NCBI GenBank assembly: GCA_019414725.1
Contig: DXLM01000027.1
Span: 1 to 36,989, forward strand
From: Bacteroides sp.
GTDB lineage: Bacteria > Bacteroidota > Bacteroidia > Bacteroidales > Bacteroidaceae
Length of the DNA stretch: 36,989 nucleotides
Direction of reading: 5' to 3'
The notes below the pieces were generated by a model that was given only the letters and a program-made list of their open reading frames with translations, was not told the DNA's origin and searched no databases. Numbering within the stretch: the first letter of the stretch is position 1; each line of letters starts with the position of its first letter. Of this stretch, positions 7,660 to 14,933 are shown in pieces. Position numbers and translations under genes: made by a program.

Positions 7660-9114
7660 TCAACTTCTTACGGCCTTGCGTGCCAATTGTCTGAATACTT
7701 CATCCATGTCTTGGGCATGGAACCGTTCTTTTAACCGTTGTGGGGTGTCCAGCGCCTCGATTTTTCCATCCACCATCATTGAAATCCGGTTACAGTATTC
7801 CGCTTCATCCATATAGTGGGTGGTAACGAAGACGGTGATTCCCCGTTCTGCCGCCTGATAAATCAATTCCCAGAACTGCCGGCGTGTGGCAGGGTCTACC
7901 CCTCCTGTCGGTTCATCCAGAAAAACGATCTTCGGCTCATGGAAAATAGCTACCGAGAAAGCCAGCTTTTGTTTCCATCCCAGGGGAAGTGACCGGACCA
8001 ATGTGTTTTTCTCATTCAAGAGCCCTAATTGTTCCAGCACCTTGTCTGTTTTTTCAGCGATCTCCTTGTCGCTCATTCCATAAATCCCTGCATATAGCCG
8101 GATGTTCTCCCATACTTTTAAATCTTCATACAGTGAGAACTTCTGGCTCATATATCCGATCTTCTTTTTAACCTGCTCGTATTGCGTGGCTATGTCAAAG
8201 CCCGCTACTGTACCTTTTCCCCCGGTAGGTTGTGATAAACCGCATAACATGCGCATGGCTGTTGTTTTTCCAGCGCCATTAGCACCTAGGAAACCAAAAA
8301 TCTCTCCCTGTCTCACTTTGAATGAGATATGGTCCACTGCCGTGAAATTGCCGAATTGTTTGGTCAAGCCTTCTACTTCTATGGCGTATCGCCCGGTGAC
8401 TTGCGGCTCATTAAAAGACAGCCCTTCAGGAGAAAGGATCGAACTGAACTGTTGAAGAATACGGTCCGGAGTGTCAATGCCTTGAATCTTTCCTTCACGG
8501 ATAAATGCAATACGGTCACAGCATTTCATCTCGTTCAGGTAAGGCGTTGCCGCAATGATGGTAAGACCTTCTTGTTTCAATTTCAGCAGCATGTCCCAGA
8601 ACTCCTTTCTGGATACAGGGTCCACACCGGTGGTAGGTTCGTCCAAGAACAGTATGGAAGGCCTGTGAATCAATGCGCAACTCAGAGCCAGCTTTTGTTT
8701 CATGCCGCCGGATAGTTTTCCGGCACGCCGGTGTTTGAAAGGTTCTATTTGTTGGTAGATATCCTTTACCAATGCGTAGTTCTCCCGGATAGTGGTATTG
8801 AAAAGCGTGGCAAAGAAAGTGAGATTCTCTTCTACGGACAAATCCTGGTATAAGGAAAAACGTCCCGGCATATATCCTGCCTGCCGGCGTATCTCTTTGT
8901 AATTCTTCACCACATCCTGCCCGCAGACTTCCGCTTTTCCTTCATCGGCTAGCACCAATGTGGTGAGAATGCGGAAAAGAGTAGTCTTTCCTGCACCGTC
9001 CGGTCCGATAAGCCCGAAGATTTCTCCCGGTTTCACCTCAAAGCATACATCTTTCAGGGCTTGAACTTCACCGTAGCTTTTGCTAACTCCTTTGACAGAA
9101 ACGATATAATCCAT
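7660..9114 (-). CDS. Fused double ABC ATPase of the exporter (YbhF-like)
   Basis: Cytoplasmic energy subunit, with two nucleotide-binding domains in one 484-residue chain. Domain 1: Walker A GPDGAGKTT (37-45), signature LSGGM (134-138), Walker B ILFLDE (154-159). Its Q-loop position is Gly84 (YMPGRFSLY) and its switch-histidine position is Pro191 (AATPYLNE). Domain 2: Walker A GANGAGKTT (277-285), Q-loop Gln324, Walker B IVFLDE, switch His433 (TTHYMDE), but a degenerate signature LPLGW (376-380). In the sandwich dimer this predicts one normal ATP site (domain 2 core with the domain 1 signature) and one degenerate site. It is shorter than E. coli YbhF (about 578 residues). It starts eight bases after the HlyD gene, and the two permeases follow. 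Confidence 0.93.
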   Translation of the reverse strand: MDYIVSVKGVSKSYGEVQALKDVCFEVKPGEIFGLIGPDGAGKTTLFRILTTLVLADEGKAEVCGQDVVKNYKEIRRQAGYMPGRFSLYQDLSVEENLTFFATLFNTTIRENYALVKDIYQQIEPFKHRRAGKLSGGMKQKLALSCALIHRPSILFLDEPTTGVDPVSRKEFWDMLLKLKQEGLTIIAATPYLNEMKCCDRIAFIREGKIQGIDTPDRILQQFSSILSPEGLSFNEPQVTGRYAIEVEGLTKQFGNFTAVDHISFKVRQGEIFGFLGANGAGKTTAMRMLCGLSQPTGGKGTVAGFDIATQYEQVKKKIGYMSQKFSLYEDLKVWENIRLYAGIYGMSDKEIAEKTDKVLEQLGLLNEKNTLVRSLPLGWKQKLAFSVAIFHEPKIVFLDEPTGGVDPATRRQFWELIYQAAERGITVFVTTHYMDEAEYCNRISMMVDGKIEALDTPQRLKERFHAQDMDEVFRQLARKAVRS

Positions 9115-9122
9115 TGTCCTAT

Positions 9123-10019
9123 TTATTTCTTCATTTCTCCGTACATGCCTATCTTGATGTATCCGTCATTCTTTACTGCTATCTTTGTGGCGTATACCAG
9201 ATTGGCGCGTTCGTCACGTGTCTGGATTGTTTTAGGGGTGAATTCCGATTTGTCTGAAATCCAGGTGATTGTCCCTTCGTATTCCCGGCGGTCATCTTTC
9301 CCTAAATCAGAAAACACTTTTACTTTATCTCCTAATTTCAGTTGGGATAATTGATCGGCGGTGATATAGGCGCGTAAAAAAAGATGTTGTACATCCGCCA
9401 CTTTAAATAAAGGTTTTCCTTGCGTGGCCAGTTCCCCGGCTTCGGCATATTTGGCCAGTACTGTTCCGCAAATCGGACTGGTAATGTGACATTTGCGAAG
9501 CTGGTCATCCAGTTGGGCTACTTGTATTTCGTAGGCCGAGCTTTCTTCTGTGATACTGGCATTGCCGCGCTGAAGCGTAGAGATCTGTGCTTCCAACTGT
9601 TTTTTCAGAACGGCAATCTGGGAGTCAATATCATCTATTTGTTTTTGGGTGGCGGCATTTTCCTTCAGCAAGTTTTCTGTGCGTTTTCTTTCATATTCGG
9701 CTTTGCCGATTTGTTCTTTTGTGGCAGCTATCTGTTTATTGATGTCCGTGCTTTTGCTGGCTATCGCTTTACCGCTGGCCAGTAACTGCATCTTTTTCAA
9801 ATAGAGTTGTAAGGTATCTATGCACCCCACTTCTTCCCCGGCCTTTAATAACTGTCCTTCTTCTATGTTGAATTGCATGATCTTGCCATTGGCTTCGGAG
9901 GATACAATTACTTCGGTAGCTTCAAATGTACCTGATGCATCATAGTCGCCTCTCTTGTTTCCGCAAGAGGATAAACCGAGCAGAGTGGCGGCAAGTAAGA
10001 TATATTTATTTGTTCTCAT
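9123..10019 (-). CDS. HlyD-family periplasmic adaptor lipoprotein
   Basis: Membrane fusion protein of 298 residues linking the inner-membrane ABC exporter to the outer-membrane channel. The signal peptide ends in the lipobox LSSC with Cys19, so it is probably lipid-anchored. A biotinyl-lipoyl half-motif (ANGKIMQFNIEEGQLLKAGE) precedes a long coiled-coil hairpin (about 75-165). The second half-motif ITSPICGTVLAKYAEAGE and a beta-barrel region follow. It resembles E. coli YbhG. Its start overlaps the end of the upstream TolC-like gene by 14 bases and its stop lies eight bases before the ATPase, which suggests translational coupling. Confidence 0.93.
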   Translation of the reverse strand: MRTNKYILLAATLLGLSSCGNKRGDYDASGTFEATEVIVSSEANGKIMQFNIEEGQLLKAGEEVGCIDTLQLYLKKMQLLASGKAIASKSTDINKQIAATKEQIGKAEYERKRTENLLKENAATQKQIDDIDSQIAVLKKQLEAQISTLQRGNASITEESSAYEIQVAQLDDQLRKCHITSPICGTVLAKYAEAGELATQGKPLFKVADVQHLFLRAYITADQLSQLKLGDKVKVFSDLGKDDRREYEGTITWISDKSEFTPKTIQTRDERANLVYATKIAVKNDGYIKIGMYGEMKK

Positions 10020-11304
10020 ATTGGTTTGTTGTATATTTTAATTCGTAAATGGCTGACAATAACTGAATTTCATGCAGGATTTTATCCTGCATGGCAATGT
10101 TCTCGGCTGTTACTTCACGTAACATTTCTGTAACGGTCAGTGTTCCGTTGGCAACTTTTGCTTGGGCTGATTTTTTAATGTTGTTACGTAGGGTGATAAT
10201 CTCCTCATCGTTCTTCATCAGTTCCGTCAGTTTCTTAATTTCACTGTTGTTTTGAGTGATTTCCAGATGAGTGTTAAACAAGAACGTTTCTTTCTGTACG
10301 TTCACATCCTGTTGATTCAGTATTAATTGGCGAGATTCATTCTTACGAGTATATAGGTTGCCGAAGTTCCAGGAAAGGCGTACGCCTGCTACGTAATAGG
10401 CCGAAAATTCATTTTTCAGCATATTCAGTCCCGGGTTGCCGTATGCGCCTTGCACGAATAAGTCTAATCGGGGGAGGTTCTTGGCGGTAAGTTGTTTACG
10501 TTGCGCCTCCAGTTGCTGGTTCTGTGCCGCGAACAAGTTAAGTTCCGGACGTCGGATGAATTCTGTAGAATAGGCTTCTCCTTTATATAATAAGGCATTT
10601 ACATCTGGTTTCTTTAGTGTGTTTTCGGTTAAAGGAGTAGGGTGGTTAATCATGATCTTCAACATCTCGCCGTAAGCACGATAGGTGGCTTCCAGAGTAT
10701 GACGTTGCTGTATGTTGTTCAATTGTTCCACTTTTACAGCATCCAAATCGGCTTGATTGGCAATGCCATTCTTTACATATGCTGCAACATTGTCATAATT
10801 CCTTTGTAATTCTTCCTGCATAAGCTGGTTTTGCTTCAATTGCTCTTTCAATAACAGGATGCCAAAAAAAAGTTGGTTTACCCGTTCGTTGATGGCATAC
10901 ATGTCCACTTCCAGTTTCTGTTTGTCTACTTCGGATGTGGCACGGGTTACCTCTTTCCGTGCCCGGATGTTACCACCGTCCCATACCACTTGGTCCAGTT
11001 GCAACATAGCTTGGTATTGATCCTTGCGTATGCCGCGAATATCAATTCCGGGCAGGTCAACGGGTATTTCCGTTACATCCGATTGATAACTGGCTTTGGC
11101 GGACAATGAAACCTGTGGCAGATAACCCTTGCCGGCGTTAGAGATGTTGTATTCTTTCGTCTTTTCAATCAGTCCGTACCGTTTAATCAGCGGATAATGC
11201 GCCTGGGCTTGCTGCTGACACTCTTCCAGCGTGAGTTCCTGTGCATTCAAACAAATGGGACTGATGCCGAGAAGAAAGGTTGTGAGAATGAATAACCTTT
11301 TCAT
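10006..11304 (-). CDS. TolC-like outer-membrane efflux protein
   Basis: Outer-membrane channel (OEP family) of 432 residues that provides the exit duct for the exporter. The signal peptide ends near residue 22 (CLNAQ). Two repeats of long helical coiled-coil alternate with beta-strand segments (for example VSLSAKASYQSDV and YYVAGVRLSWNFGNLY), the usual OEP pattern. GIANQADLDAVKVE and NGTLTVTEMLREVT are the equivalent helix positions of the two repeats. It overlaps the TetR gene upstream by four bases (ATGA) and the HlyD gene downstream by 14. A dedicated channel in the same operon is common in Bacteroidales, whereas E. coli YbhGFSR has none. Confidence 0.93.
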   Translation of the reverse strand: MKRLFILTTFLLGISPICLNAQELTLEECQQQAQAHYPLIKRYGLIEKTKEYNISNAGKGYLPQVSLSAKASYQSDVTEIPVDLPGIDIRGIRKDQYQAMLQLDQVVWDGGNIRARKEVTRATSEVDKQKLEVDMYAINERVNQLFFGILLLKEQLKQNQLMQEELQRNYDNVAAYVKNGIANQADLDAVKVEQLNNIQQRHTLEATYRAYGEMLKIMINHPTPLTENTLKKPDVNALLYKGEAYSTEFIRRPELNLFAAQNQQLEAQRKQLTAKNLPRLDLFVQGAYGNPGLNMLKNEFSAYYVAGVRLSWNFGNLYTRKNESRQLILNQQDVNVQKETFLFNTHLEITQNNSEIKKLTELMKNDEEIITLRNNIKKSAQAKVANGTLTVTEMLREVTAENIAMQDKILHEIQLLSAIYELKYTTNQYENK

Positions 11305-11918
11305 ATTCTTAATCTGCTTAATATGATTTCTACATTTTCTTGTTTTCTGCGTTCCATATATTGATGATATTCTTCACCTTTTTCTTCTACAAACAATTGT
11401 ATCAGTGGGTTTGCCACAAAGACAAAGATATTGAGTGAAATGGCGCTGACCATTAAATCTTCCGCCTTGACGGGGCGTATTGTGCCCTTCTTTATTTCCT
11501 CTTGCAGTGACCGGTCGAGCAGACTGATTGCTAACCGGAAATTAGGGAACAAGGTTTTACGGCAAATTTCTTTTCCGCATTCATTGGTCAGAATCTCCCT
11601 GTATATAAATAAAGGTAGTTCGGGATTAGCAGTCAAAAGGTCGAAGTGTGCTTCAATGAAACATTTTATTTTCTCCAAAAAAGGCAGTGACTCATCTACA
11701 CGAGAAAGAAATGTATCGGCCAGTTGCCTGGCTTTTTCTTCAAATACTTTGTTGAACAGATTCTCTTTTGTACGGAAATAATAATGCAGCATGGCATGGG
11801 TTACACCAGCCTCCTTAGCTATTTCTGTTGTTTTGCTTCCGGAGAATCCTTTCTTAAGGAATTCTTTTTCAGCAGCTTTTAGTATGGATTGTTCTGTATT
11901 GCTCGTTTCTTCTTTCAT
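11301..11918 (-). CDS. TetR-family repressor heading the exporter operon
   Basis: One-component regulator of 205 residues. The N-terminal helix-turn-helix (about 28-47: KTTEIAKEAGVTHAMLHYYF) is followed by an all-helical ligand-binding domain, probably sensing an exported compound. I chose the start at 11918 (MKEETSN), not the longer frame from 11957, because a promoter -7 box covers 11955-11962 and the mRNA should begin downstream of 11957. The stop overlaps the TolC-like gene start (ATGA), so repressor and exporter share one mRNA and the gene probably autoregulates. The arrangement parallels CecR (YbiH) and YbhGFSR of E. coli; orthology is inference. Confidence 0.92.
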   Translation of the reverse strand: MKEETSNTEQSILKAAEKEFLKKGFSGSKTTEIAKEAGVTHAMLHYYFRTKENLFNKVFEEKARQLADTFLSRVDESLPFLEKIKCFIEAHFDLLTANPELPLFIYREILTNECGKEICRKTLFPNFRLAISLLDRSLQEEIKKGTIRPVKAEDLMVSAISLNIFVFVANPLIQLFVEEKGEEYHQYMERRKQENVEIILSRLRI

Positions 11919-11954
11919 ATTATCATTTTTGTTTAACAGGATTGTTAGTAAACG

Positions 11955-11986
11955 CAAATGTATAAGGAATCATTGGAAACAACAAA
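11955..11986 (-). promoter_or_regulatory. Promoter of the TetR-exporter operon
   Basis: On the minus strand TTTG (11986-11983), a 20-base spacer and TACATTTG (11962-11955) match both halves of the Bacteroidetes consensus. The predicted start of transcription near 11950 gives a leader of about 30 bases before the ATG at 11918. Confidence 0.8.
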
Positions 11987-12088
11987 CAGATGAGATAAAA
12001 AAATGTGCTTTCTGTTCTTATGAAATGTTTTTTTCAAGGAAAGCTAATCTCTTTTTTGAGGCAGGTTAAGGCTTTTCTTTCTGTTGTG

Positions 12089-12180
12089 TTCTATCTCCAT
12101 AGGCTTTGGAGTTAACTCCAAAGGCTGCGGAGATAACTCCAAAGGTTATGGAGATAACTCCAAAGCCTATGGAGATAGAA
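12089..12180. repeat. 25-bp perfect inverted repeat
   Basis: The arms 12089-12113 (starting TTCTATCTCCATAGG) and 12156-12180 are exact reverse complements around a 42-base centre. An outer pair, TAAGGCTTTTC (12067-12077) and GGAAAGCCTTA (12192-12202), extends the dyad with one mismatch. The transcript of either strand could fold into a hairpin of about 135 bases. Confidence 0.85.
12108..12177. repeat. Three 21-bp tandem repeats with palindromic cores
   Basis: Units 12108-12128, 12129-12149 and 12150-12170 share GGAGWTAACTCCAAAG plus five variable bases, and a partial fourth unit starts at 12171. Each core (GGAGTTAACTCC, or GGAGATAACTCC with one central mismatch) is itself a dyad. The spacing is two DNA turns. 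Confidence 0.85.
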
Positions 12181-12363
12181 ATAGAACGGCCGGAAAGCCT
12201 TAGCCTTCTTGGTAGAAAGCCTTAGGTCTGCCAATGAAAATACTTAGCTGTTTTCCCACCTGTCAGGTTGGGTCTCTCAGTAACACTATCGTTTGCCATA
12301 GGGGGGGGATGGAGGCGGGGTATCACAAGGTGATAATGATTAGTATATAATAAGGTATAAGCT

Positions 12364-12738
12364 CTAAAAGAGCACAGACATTCCACGGCGGATATATTCT
12401 CTTTCCATATCTTCCGGTTTCAATATCTTATTGTCAAAGACCAGCAAGTCAATATCCAGTTTTACCACCCCTTGAGCCTTGTCTTCGGGAATCCGTCCGC
12501 TGCGTCGTTCCAATTCTTTAAACAAATCACGAACAGAATCGGGTGAAAGCGTAGTGCTGAATTTTGCCAGTTGATTGCTGAAAGGGGAGTGAAAGCCGCT
12601 GCCAACAGCTTCCGTTTCCATCATCTCGCCGAAATGAATGTCGGGAAACGTGGTGCGCAATGCTTCCCGTGCAACCGAGAGTTGCGCGTAACGGTTGGTA
12701 TTAGAGCCCATACAAAGCAAACAATGGTGTTCGTCCAT
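12364..12738 (-). CDS. Short FolK-like protein (HPPK family)
   Basis: Resembles 6-hydroxymethyl-7,8-dihydropterin pyrophosphokinase, which transfers pyrophosphate from ATP to the pterin in folate synthesis. Visible features are the N-terminal MGSNTNRYAQLSVAREAL, the central LFKELERRSGRIPEDK and the metal-binding KLDIDLLVFD near residue 95-104. At 124 residues it is clearly shorter than typical FolK (about 160), and the usual RWxPRxLDLDLL segment is compressed. It may be a reduced or non-folate relative. The start at 12738 (MDEHHC) is chosen because the open frame further upstream runs antisense through kdsB. It is divergent from kdsB with 78 bases between the starts. Confidence 0.75.
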   Translation of the reverse strand: MDEHHCLLCMGSNTNRYAQLSVAREALRTTFPDIHFGEMMETEAVGSGFHSPFSNQLAKFSTTLSPDSVRDLFKELERRSGRIPEDKAQGVVKLDIDLLVFDNKILKPEDMEREYIRRGMSVLF

Positions 12739-12760
12739 AACATTTATTGCATTAATGGTG

Positions 12761-12768
12761 CAAATGTA
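12761..12768 (-). promoter_or_regulatory. -7 box for the FolK-like gene
   Basis: TACATTTG on the minus strand, 22 bases before the ATG at 12738. It matches TAnnTTTG exactly. Its -33 position falls on the kdsB -7 box. Confidence 0.6.
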
Positions 12769-12782
12769 TGAAATGTTTTTGT

Positions 12783-12790
12783 TACTTTTG
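12783..12790 (+). promoter_or_regulatory. -7 box for kdsB
   Basis: TACTTTTG, 26 bases before the kdsB ATG. The -33 position falls on the oppositely directed -7 box at 12761-12768. Confidence 0.65.
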
Positions 12791-12816
12791 CATGAATATA
12801 TAAAAGAAATGCTACC

Positions 12817-13575
12817 ATGAAATTTATTGGAATTATTCCTGCAAGATATGCCTCTACACGTTTTCCTGCCAAACCTCTGGCCGTCTTGGGAGGCAAGCCT
12901 GTGATTCAGAGAGTCTATGAACAAGTGTCCGGCATATTGGATGAAGCATATGTAGCGACGGACGATGAACGCATTGAATCCGCCGTAAAAGCTTTTGGCG
13001 GAAAAGTGGTCATGACCTCCGTTCACCATAAAAGCGGCACAGACCGTTGCTATGAAGCGTATACCAAAGTAGGACGAGGATATGATGTGGTTGTAAATAT
13101 CCAGGGTGATGAACCTTTTATTCAAAAATCACAGCTTGAAGCCGTGAAAGCTTGCTTTGAAGATCCTGCCACACAGATTGCGACTTTAGTGAAACCTTTC
13201 ATCCCGGATGACGGGCTTGAAGCCTTGGAAAATGTAAACTCTCCCAAAGTAGTAGTCGGTAAGAATATGAATGCTTTGTATTTCAGCCGTTCCATCATTC
13301 CTTTCCAGCGTAATGTGGAGAAGGAAGGCTGGCTGAAAGGGCATACTTACTATAAACATATCGGTCTGTATGCTTATCGGGCCGATGTACTGAAAGAAAT
13401 AACTTCGCTTCCACAATCTTCGCTGGAGCTGGCTGAATCGTTGGAGCAGCTTCGTTGGCTGGAAAATGGTTATACTATTAAGGTGGGAATCAGTGAAGTG
13501 GAGACAATAGGCATTGATACGCCTCAGGATCTGGCACGTGCCGAAGCATTTTTAAAACAAAGGGAGGGGGAGTAA
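12817..13575 (+). CDS. kdsB: CMP-Kdo synthetase (3-deoxy-manno-octulosonate cytidylyltransferase)
   Basis: Activates Kdo with CTP to give CMP-Kdo, the donor for the inner core of lipopolysaccharide; a cytosolic enzyme. The 252 residues carry the nucleotide-binding start IIPARYASTRFPAKPLA, the core NIQGDEPFI, the Kdo-binding region YYKHIGLYAYR, and the C-terminal IGIDTPQDLARAE. The length is normal. The start follows a good -7 box by 26 bases. The next gene begins at the base right after the kdsB stop codon, so the two are co-transcribed. Confidence 0.96.
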   Translation: MKFIGIIPARYASTRFPAKPLAVLGGKPVIQRVYEQVSGILDEAYVATDDERIESAVKAFGGKVVMTSVHHKSGTDRCYEAYTKVGRGYDVVVNIQGDEPFIQKSQLEAVKACFEDPATQIATLVKPFIPDDGLEALENVNSPKVVVGKNMNALYFSRSIIPFQRNVEKEGWLKGHTYYKHIGLYAYRADVLKEITSLPQSSLELAESLEQLRWLENGYTIKVGISEVETIGIDTPQDLARAEAFLKQREGE

Positions 13576-14862
13576 ATGCTGGACAGAACCACCCCACCGC
13601 CAATCCGCCAACTAAGCGAATTCAGTATAACCCGTCCCGACAGGAGGACGATGAAGAACGGGATGCCTTTGAATATCATTCATGCGGGAACCGAGGATGT
13701 TGTACGTTTCGATCTTCTGATAGGAGGCGGACAATGGAATCAGGAACAGCCGTTGCAGGCTATGTTTGCCAACAGGATGCTGCGTGAGGGAGCTGGGAAT
13801 TTAACGTCTTCACAGATTGCGGAGCGATTGGATTATTATGGAGCCTGGCTGGAGTTATCTTCTTCCGTGAACTATGGATTCATAACACTTTACTCTCTGA
13901 ATAAATATTTTGCCCGCACGCTGGCCGTCATATCCGAGATGATAAAGGCTCCTACGTTTCCGGCAAAGGAACTTTCCGTGGTGGCCGATACGAACAAACA
14001 GCAATTCCTGGTGAACAGCACCCGGGTGGAAATGATTGCCCGAAAGCAGCTGAATACAGCCTTGTTCGGTCCGGAGCATCCTTTCGGGCGCTATGCGGTA
14101 GCGGAGGATTATGACCGGATTACCCCGGAGGTGCTCCGTTCGTTTTATCGGAAATATTATCATTCGGGCAATTGTTCGGTATATATTTCGGGAAAGGTCA
14201 CATCGGAAATTATCCGTTGTATAGAAGATAACTTGGGAAGTGGACAATGGGGGGAAGTGACGGAAAAAGCAAAGACAATGCTTGTTCCTCCGGTTACCAC
14301 CAAAGAAAAGCGTATCTTTATAGAACGTGAGGATGCACTTCAAAGTTCCTTGAAAATGGGATGTTTCGTAATGGACCGTCATCATCCGGACTTTTTGAAG
14401 GCACGTGTCATGGTCACTTTGTTCGGAGGGTATTTCGGGAGCCGTCTGATGTCCAATATCCGTGAAGACAAGGGATATACATACGGTATCGGCGCAGGCA
14501 TTGTGTCCTATCCGGAAACGGGAATACTGACTGTCAGTACCGAGGCGGCCAATGAATATGTGGATTCTATCATAACAGAAGTTTATCGGGAGATGGACAA
14601 ATTGTGTAATGATCTCGTTCCTCAAGAAGAATTGGAAATGGTGAAGAACTATATGCTGGGCGATTTATGCCGGTCGTACGAGGGACCTTTTTCTTTGTCT
14701 GATGCCTGGATTTATATAGAAACGGCAGGGCTGGACGAACGCTTCTTTATCCGTTCGCTGGATGCCATCCGGGGAATCACCAGAGAAGAAATACGCATAT
14801 TGGCTCAAAAGTATTTCTGCAAAGAAAACTTAATAGAGGTCATTGCGGGTAAAAAAGTGTAA
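13576..14862 (+). CDS. M16-like peptidase family protein lacking the zinc motif
   Basis: A 428-residue member of the insulinase/processing-peptidase (M16) family. It shows the fold-specific region GAGNLTSSQIAERLDYYGAWL and, in the C-terminal half, SRLMSNIREDKGYTYGIGA. At the place where active M16 proteases have HxxEH it reads AMFANRMLREG, with no histidine, so the catalytic zinc site is absent. It may be the non-catalytic partner of an active M16 subunit coded elsewhere, or a folding or scaffold protein. No signal peptide is seen, so a cytosolic location is more likely than periplasmic. The ATG directly follows the kdsB stop with no gap. Confidence 0.88.
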   Translation: MLDRTTPPPIRQLSEFSITRPDRRTMKNGMPLNIIHAGTEDVVRFDLLIGGGQWNQEQPLQAMFANRMLREGAGNLTSSQIAERLDYYGAWLELSSSVNYGFITLYSLNKYFARTLAVISEMIKAPTFPAKELSVVADTNKQQFLVNSTRVEMIARKQLNTALFGPEHPFGRYAVAEDYDRITPEVLRSFYRKYYHSGNCSVYISGKVTSEIIRCIEDNLGSGQWGEVTEKAKTMLVPPVTTKEKRIFIEREDALQSSLKMGCFVMDRHHPDFLKARVMVTLFGGYFGSRLMSNIREDKGYTYGIGAGIVSYPETGILTVSTEAANEYVDSIITEVYREMDKLCNDLVPQEELEMVKNYMLGDLCRSYEGPFSLSDAWIYIETAGLDERFFIRSLDAIRGITREEIRILAQKYFCKENLIEVIAGKKV

Positions 14863-14875
14863 TAACCTATCATGT

Positions 14876-14901
14876 CCAAAGATAGAAAATCGTATCTTTG
14901 G
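14876..14901 (+). promoter_or_regulatory. MORN gene promoter in a 9-bp inverted repeat
   Basis: CCAAAGATA (14876-14884) and TATCTTTGG (14893-14901) are perfect inverted copies. The right arm holds the -7 box TATCTTTG, about 33 bases before the ATG at 14934. The left arm is the same box on the minus strand. It may also act as a weak terminator for the M16-like gene. Confidence 0.6.
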
Positions 14902-14933
14902 CATAAATCTTATCTATTATAAGTAACGAACCA

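Larger units (their letters stand above)
11987..12363. other. Gene-free stretch with repeats
   Basis: No credible gene. It holds the 21-bp tandem repeats and inverted repeat described separately (12089-12180). Three copies of an AAGCCTTA-type word also occur, one inverted (12067-12077) and two direct (12192-12202 and around 12215-12223). A G8 run lies at 12301-12308 and a short hairpin TATCAC-AAG-GTGATA at 12321-12335. The hairpin is too short, and lacks a T-run, to be called a terminator. Confidence 0.6.

Noticed and set aside
12089..12180. CRISPR array
   Set aside because: The 21-bp units are directly adjacent without unique spacers, and no cas genes are present.
12301..12308. G8 run as a phase-variation tract
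   Set aside because: It lies in no gene, and about 55 bases beyond the 3' end of the FolK-like gene, not between a promoter and a start. There is no sign that it controls anything.
12739..13125. Long N-terminal extension of the FolK-like frame
   Set aside because: It runs antisense through the start of kdsB, and the true protein begins MDEHHC at 12738. The extra residues look unrelated to HPPK.
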